A stretch of DNA of 7,843 nt from CAVPLU01 sp964601325 (GTDB taxonomy: Archaea; Thermoproteota; Bathyarchaeia; 40CM-2-53-6): positions 1 to 7,843 of the forward strand of contig CAZRNA010000075.1 in NCBI GenBank assembly GCA_964601325.1. Reading direction: 5' to 3'. The notes under the pieces were generated by a model. That model did no database searches and had not been told where the DNA came from. It was given only the letters and a program-made list of their open reading frames with translations. Position numbers and translations under genes: made by a program. Positions 6,042-7,843 of the stretch are shown here, piece after piece; positions within the stretch are counted from its first letter, which is position 1; every line of letters begins with the position of its first letter.

Positions 6042-6370
6042 GCATCACCGACGAGCGTCGATGACGGGAGAGAGATGTCACGGATAGTGCTCGTTCAAGC
6101 GGCACGACCTGATTTGCAGCGCGGACACTCGTCCACACCCTGCCAGAAATGGTACCGAAGCTCTACCCGACTGCAGTTCGTGATCCTGCAAATCTTCGCC
6201 AAATGCAGACGTTCTCTCACGCCTGGAGCTAGCGTTGGCAGCTGTACGAATACCCGAAAGAGAAGATTGAGAGATCAGAAAGCCGACACAGTCCCCAAGT
6301 CGATTCTCCTCGCGTCTCCGAGCCTACTGAGCCGAGGACACCCAAGTTCGGCACTTGCTTCAAGGTAGAC

Positions 6371-6377
6371 ATATATC
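6371..6377 (+). promoter_or_regulatory. Possible TATA box (zinc-ribbon gene leader or small RNA)
   Basis: ATATATC, preceded by GTAGAC, is the strongest TATA-like element between 6042 and 6523. A transcript from about 6400 would carry the hairpin at 6455-6473 and could continue into the zinc-ribbon gene as a leader of about 120 bases. Confidence 0.3.
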
Positions 6378-6454
6378 AGTGCCTCAGGCCGAATGGATAA
6401 TCTGAGGAAATCCGTCTCTTCTGGTTTGACGTGTACCGGTGAGGCATGAAAGGA

Positions 6455-6473
6455 TTGTCGGCCTAGCCGACAA
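6455..6473 (+). promoter_or_regulatory. Perfect 8-bp hairpin in the leader before the zinc-ribbon gene
   Basis: TTGTCGGC pairs fully with GCCGACAA across the 3-base loop CTA. No T-run follows, so it does not look like a simple terminator. It lies 50 bases before the start of the zinc-ribbon gene and could be part of a leader or small RNA, or a palindromic protein-binding site. Confidence 0.4.
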
Positions 6474-6523
6474 GAAACGCTCCATAGAAAGACAGATTAG
6501 CCCAAGACTGCGGGTTATCATGC

Positions 6524-6709
6524 TTGGTGAGAACTGTAAGTATCGGTCAAGTCTTCACAGGCGGAGATGCCCCGGTCTCGGGCAATTATCGATGCGAGGT
6601 ATGTGAAGGTCGAGGCAAGATCATCGACATCCCGCTGGCCATACACAACAACTTTCCGCCGTGTGGAGCCTGTAACGGCAAACGATGGAGACTCCTCCGC
6701 CTAGTCTAG
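6524..6709 (+). CDS. Small zinc-ribbon protein of unknown function
   Basis: A 61-residue protein with two CxxC knuckles, Cys24/Cys27 (YRCEVCEG) and Cys47/Cys50 (PPCGACNG), 19 residues apart, fitting one zinc ribbon. The pattern SGNYRCEVC, then a spacer, then FPPCGAC and a Trp (Trp55) resembles a widespread family of very small zinc ribbons with the form SGxYxCxxC...PPCxxC...W. The insert between the knuckles includes GRGKIIDIPLAIHNNF. The start is TTG at 6524 or the adjacent GTG at 6527; the two differ by one residue and neither has a clear ribosome binding site. An ATG at 6520 is out of frame. The basic tail KRWRLLRLV is compatible with nucleic-acid binding, but no function is known to me. 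It is unlikely to be a chance frame, because all four Cys sit in conserved context. Confidence 0.7.
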   Translation: MVRTVSIGQVFTGGDAPVSGNYRCEVCEGRGKIIDIPLAIHNNFPPCGACNGKRWRLLRLV

Positions 6710-6742
6710 GTACAGCCTAGGATGCGATGGTGCCAAGTAGTC

Positions 6743-6775
6743 CGAGCGGAGCGTGGGCCTTGCTCTGGCCGCTCG
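6743..6775. terminator. Hairpin between convergent genes, possible bidirectional terminator
   Basis: CGAGCGG (6743-6749) pairs with CCGCTCG (6769-6775), and AGC (6750-6752) can pair with GCT (6762-6764) inside. It lies in the 120-base gap between the convergent zinc-ribbon and membrane-protein genes. No T-run follows on either strand, and archaeal termination depends mainly on T-rich tracts, so the terminator assignment rests on position only. Confidence 0.25.
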
Positions 6776-6829
6776 TCTCTGCCGCTCCCATTCGAGGAAT
6801 GCGCCCTCTGCCCACAGCCAAACGCAGCT

Positions 6830-7270
6830 TCATTTCTTGAGGTCCGACAGCGCAGAAACTCCTAGCAAAGCAAGTAGTAGAGCCGTCCAATACATGACCA
6901 AGGCCGCCACGTCAATCCAAATAGCCCAAACTACGGCAGCAAACTTCGCTGCGACGGTTGCTCCCAGGAATCCCACAAACCAGATCATCATGACAGCAAG
7001 TTCCGACCGACTAAACCCGAAACTAATGCGCCTGACAGTATGTACCTTGGCGATTGACGTGTAGATACTCGAATAGCAGTTCAACAGATCCTTGTCTGGT
7101 TCTTCCTTCGCAAGCTCCTTCTTCAGCGCCGAGTCAACTAGGGCTAGGATTGAATCAGGTTGTGTCTCCGTTTGTACTGTCTTGACTCTCTGCTCTGTTG
7201 GGATGTAGGATCCACCTCCACCCGGTCCTCTCTCATCAACTCTCTGCCAAAGAGGGCCTTTTTCGCTCAC
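6830..7270 (-). CDS. Two-helix membrane protein of unknown function
   Basis: A 146-residue protein when started at the GTG at 7270-7268. The N-terminal half is soluble and charged: a Gly-rich stretch at 15-20 (GPGGGG), then a probable amphipathic helix about 38-57 (PDSILALVDSALKKELAKEE). Residues 91-108 (LAVMMIWFVGFLGATVAA) and about 112-138 (Trp-rich, then ALLLALLGV) are hydrophobic and should form two membrane helices, followed by a short tail ending in LKK. No signal peptide and no catalytic motif are seen. The frame extends upstream to an ATG at 7306, but GGAGGTGA at 7282-7275 sits inside that extension, 4 bases before the GTG, so the GTG is the better start. I do not recognise the family. 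It might anchor a complex or form small oligomers; that is conjecture. It diverges from the Mrp-like gene and converges on the zinc-ribbon gene. Confidence 0.65.
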   Translation of the reverse strand: MSEKGPLWQRVDERGPGGGGSYIPTEQRVKTVQTETQPDSILALVDSALKKELAKEEPDKDLLNCYSSIYTSIAKVHTVRRISFGFSRSELAVMMIWFVGFLGATVAAKFAAVVWAIWIDVAALVMYWTALLLALLGVSALSDLKK

Positions 7271-7274
7271 TTTC

Positions 7275-7282
7275 TCACCTCC
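7275..7282 (-). promoter_or_regulatory. Strong ribosome binding site that sets the membrane-protein start
   Basis: On minus this reads GGAGGTGA, a full match to the complement of the archaeal 16S 3' end, 4 bases before the GTG at 7270. It would have no role if translation began at the ATG at 7306. Confidence 0.75.
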
Positions 7283-7369
7283 TTCCATCTGTACTACTCT
7301 ATTCATGAAGCTAAAATGTCAACGCGATGCAACGTGTGCTGGGGCCCCGATCATCTGAGGCAGAGTGTG

Positions 7370-7376
7370 TTTAAGT
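7370..7376 (+). promoter_or_regulatory. TATA-like element upstream of the Mrp-like gene
   Basis: TTTAAGT is the same heptamer as the TATA region of the tfx promoter (5581-5587), and both are followed by A-rich sequence and TAAC. It lies about 120 bases before the ATG at 7494, so the transcript would have a leader near 95 bases. A 24-codon frame (7394-7468) begins about 24 bases downstream of it. Confidence 0.35.
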
Positions 7377-7493
7377 AGAAGATAACGTACGTCATGCTTT
7401 CGCCGGTGCAGATGACCGGAATGCTAGGCCGTATGACGTGGAGAAAAGGCAAGTACGGTTTGACATAGGTCATGTGCGGCAGGCTCTCCGTTA

Positions 7494-7843
7494 ATGGTCA
7501 CCAGAGAGAACGTAATGCGGGCCCTCAAGAATGTGAAGGACCCGGAGATTGGCGCCAGCATTGTGAACCTTGGCATGGTTAGAGCCGTTGAAGTGCATGG
7601 AAGCACAGTGCGCGCTGAGATCGCGCTAACGATTCCCCACTGTCCACTTAGAGACGCAATCAAAGACGACGTGATCAAGGCCGTCTCAGAAATGGAAGGA
7701 GTTGCTAAGGTGGAGGTTGAGCTCTCCTCGATGACCGACCCGGAACGAGGACGAGTCTCACAGATGTTGAGGAATCGTCCGACCGAGGAGCAGAACAATG
7801 TTCAGCAAACGTGGCGTTCTCAAGCAACAGGAATTGAGAGACT
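7494..7843 (+). CDS. MIP18/DUF59-domain protein, probably the N-terminus of an Mrp/ApbC-type iron-sulfur carrier (cut by right edge)
   Basis: 116 complete codons are present before the window ends. Residues 3-80 form a MIP18-family (DUF59) domain: RALKNVKDPEIGASIVNLG (9-27), predicted strands at 29-46 (VRAVEVHGSTVRAEIALTI), the signature TIPHCPL with Cys50, and the helix-strand ending EGVAKVEVELSS. This domain takes part in Fe-S cluster assembly, alone or fused to the N-terminus of Mrp/ApbC P-loop ATPases. The continuation past residue 80 (TDPERGRVSQMLRNRP to ATGIER) looks like the linker that leads to the GKGGVGKS P-loop in archaeal Mrp; that motif would lie just beyond the edge, so the fusion is inference. 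The ATG at 7494 is the only start in the frame after a TGA at 7461. Its ribosome binding site is poor. Confidence 0.8.
   Translation, partial: MVTRENVMRALKNVKDPEIGASIVNLGMVRAVEVHGSTVRAEIALTIPHCPLRDAIKDDVIKAVSEMEGVAKVEVELSSMTDPERGRVSQMLRNRPTEEQNNVQQTWRSQATGIER

Larger units (their letters stand above)
6042..6523. other. Region of about 480 bases without a confident gene
   Basis: I find no recognised protein or RNA gene here. What can be seen: a perfect 9-bp inverted repeat (6111-6119 with 6186-6194); a frame from 6113 to 6400 broken only by a TAG at 6230-6232, whose pieces read somewhat like protein; the TATA-like ATATATC at 6371-6377; and a perfect hairpin at 6455-6473. The last 150 bases may be the promoter and leader of the zinc-ribbon gene at 6524. 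The earlier part may be a decayed gene. Confidence 0.5.

Noticed and set aside
6057..6112. C/D-box small RNA (GATGA near 6060 and CTGA at 6109)
   Set aside because: The C box has mismatches, no C'/D' pair is visible and the terminal stem is missing.
6120..6195. tRNA-like pieces on the minus strand (GTCGGGTAGAGC resembling a D-arm)
   Set aside because: No matching D-stem partner, no TTCRANNC T-loop and no valid acceptor stem could be found.
6075..6368. 97-codon plus-strand frame
   Set aside because: Composition is Ser/Arg-rich with no family pattern; the overlapping frame at 6113-6400 looks more protein-like, and neither is convincing.
6830..7306. Membrane protein read from the ATG at 7306
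   Set aside because: The GGAGGTGA site at 7282-7275 lies inside this extension and points to the GTG at 7270.
7457..7465. TTTGACAT as a bacterial -35 box
   Set aside because: The surrounding genes are archaeal and no -10 element lies at a proper distance.
7424..7798. 124-codon minus-strand frame
   Set aside because: It lies opposite the DUF59 domain, whose plus-strand translation is clearly homologous; the minus product is Ser/Thr-rich and unrecognisable.

Overview
This window looks like draft archaeal chromosome, probably from a metagenome-assembled genome because it contains a run of exactly 100 N. The archaeal signs are an archaeal-type aspartyl-tRNA synthetase, a Tfx-family regulator, an archaeal NusA-like KH protein, TATA-box-like promoters and ribosome binding sites related to GGAGGTGA. 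A TACK-group or methanogen-related lineage would fit, but I cannot place it more precisely. The sequence is moderately GC-rich, and I see no insertion sequence, CRISPR array, tRNA or rRNA.

Layout. At 1-194 (minus) is the N-terminal part of a HAD-superfamily protein that leaves through the left edge. It diverges from an RNase J-like metallo-beta-lactamase/beta-CASP protein (303-1640, plus). A NusA-like RNA-binding protein (1645-2160, minus) converges on that gene with 4 bases between the stops. Its upstream region holds a 12-bp stem capped by UACG in the transcript sense. A plus-strand cluster follows: sucC (2394-3539), sucD (3541-4407) and aspS (4421-5545), spaced by 1 and 13 bases. sucC appears to start with CTG. 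aspS is interrupted by the N run, which hides motif 1 and motif 2 and probably stands for about 300 real bases. A Tfx-type regulator (5613-6041) follows, with an inverted repeat straddling its TATA box.

The accessory-looking right part begins with about 480 bases (6042-6523) lacking a confident gene. They hold an open frame broken by one TAG, a 9-bp inverted repeat, a TATA-like element and a perfect 8-bp hairpin. Next are a small zinc-ribbon protein (6524-6709, plus), a two-helix membrane protein of unknown function (6830-7270, minus; start corrected to a GTG behind a strong ribosome binding site), and the N-terminal MIP18/DUF59 part of a probable Mrp/ApbC iron-sulfur carrier (7494 to the right edge, plus).

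How the genes fit together. sucCD encode both subunits of succinyl-CoA synthetase and are probably co-transcribed with aspS. The AspRS has a Pro in the anticodon-binding loop where non-discriminating archaeal enzymes have one, so it may also charge tRNA-Asn. The RNase J-like and NusA-like genes are RNA-metabolism genes side by side. I found no clear new multi-gene system. The best new leads are regulatory: the capped leader hairpin, the tfx operator, the CTG start of sucC and the unexplained leader before the zinc-ribbon gene.
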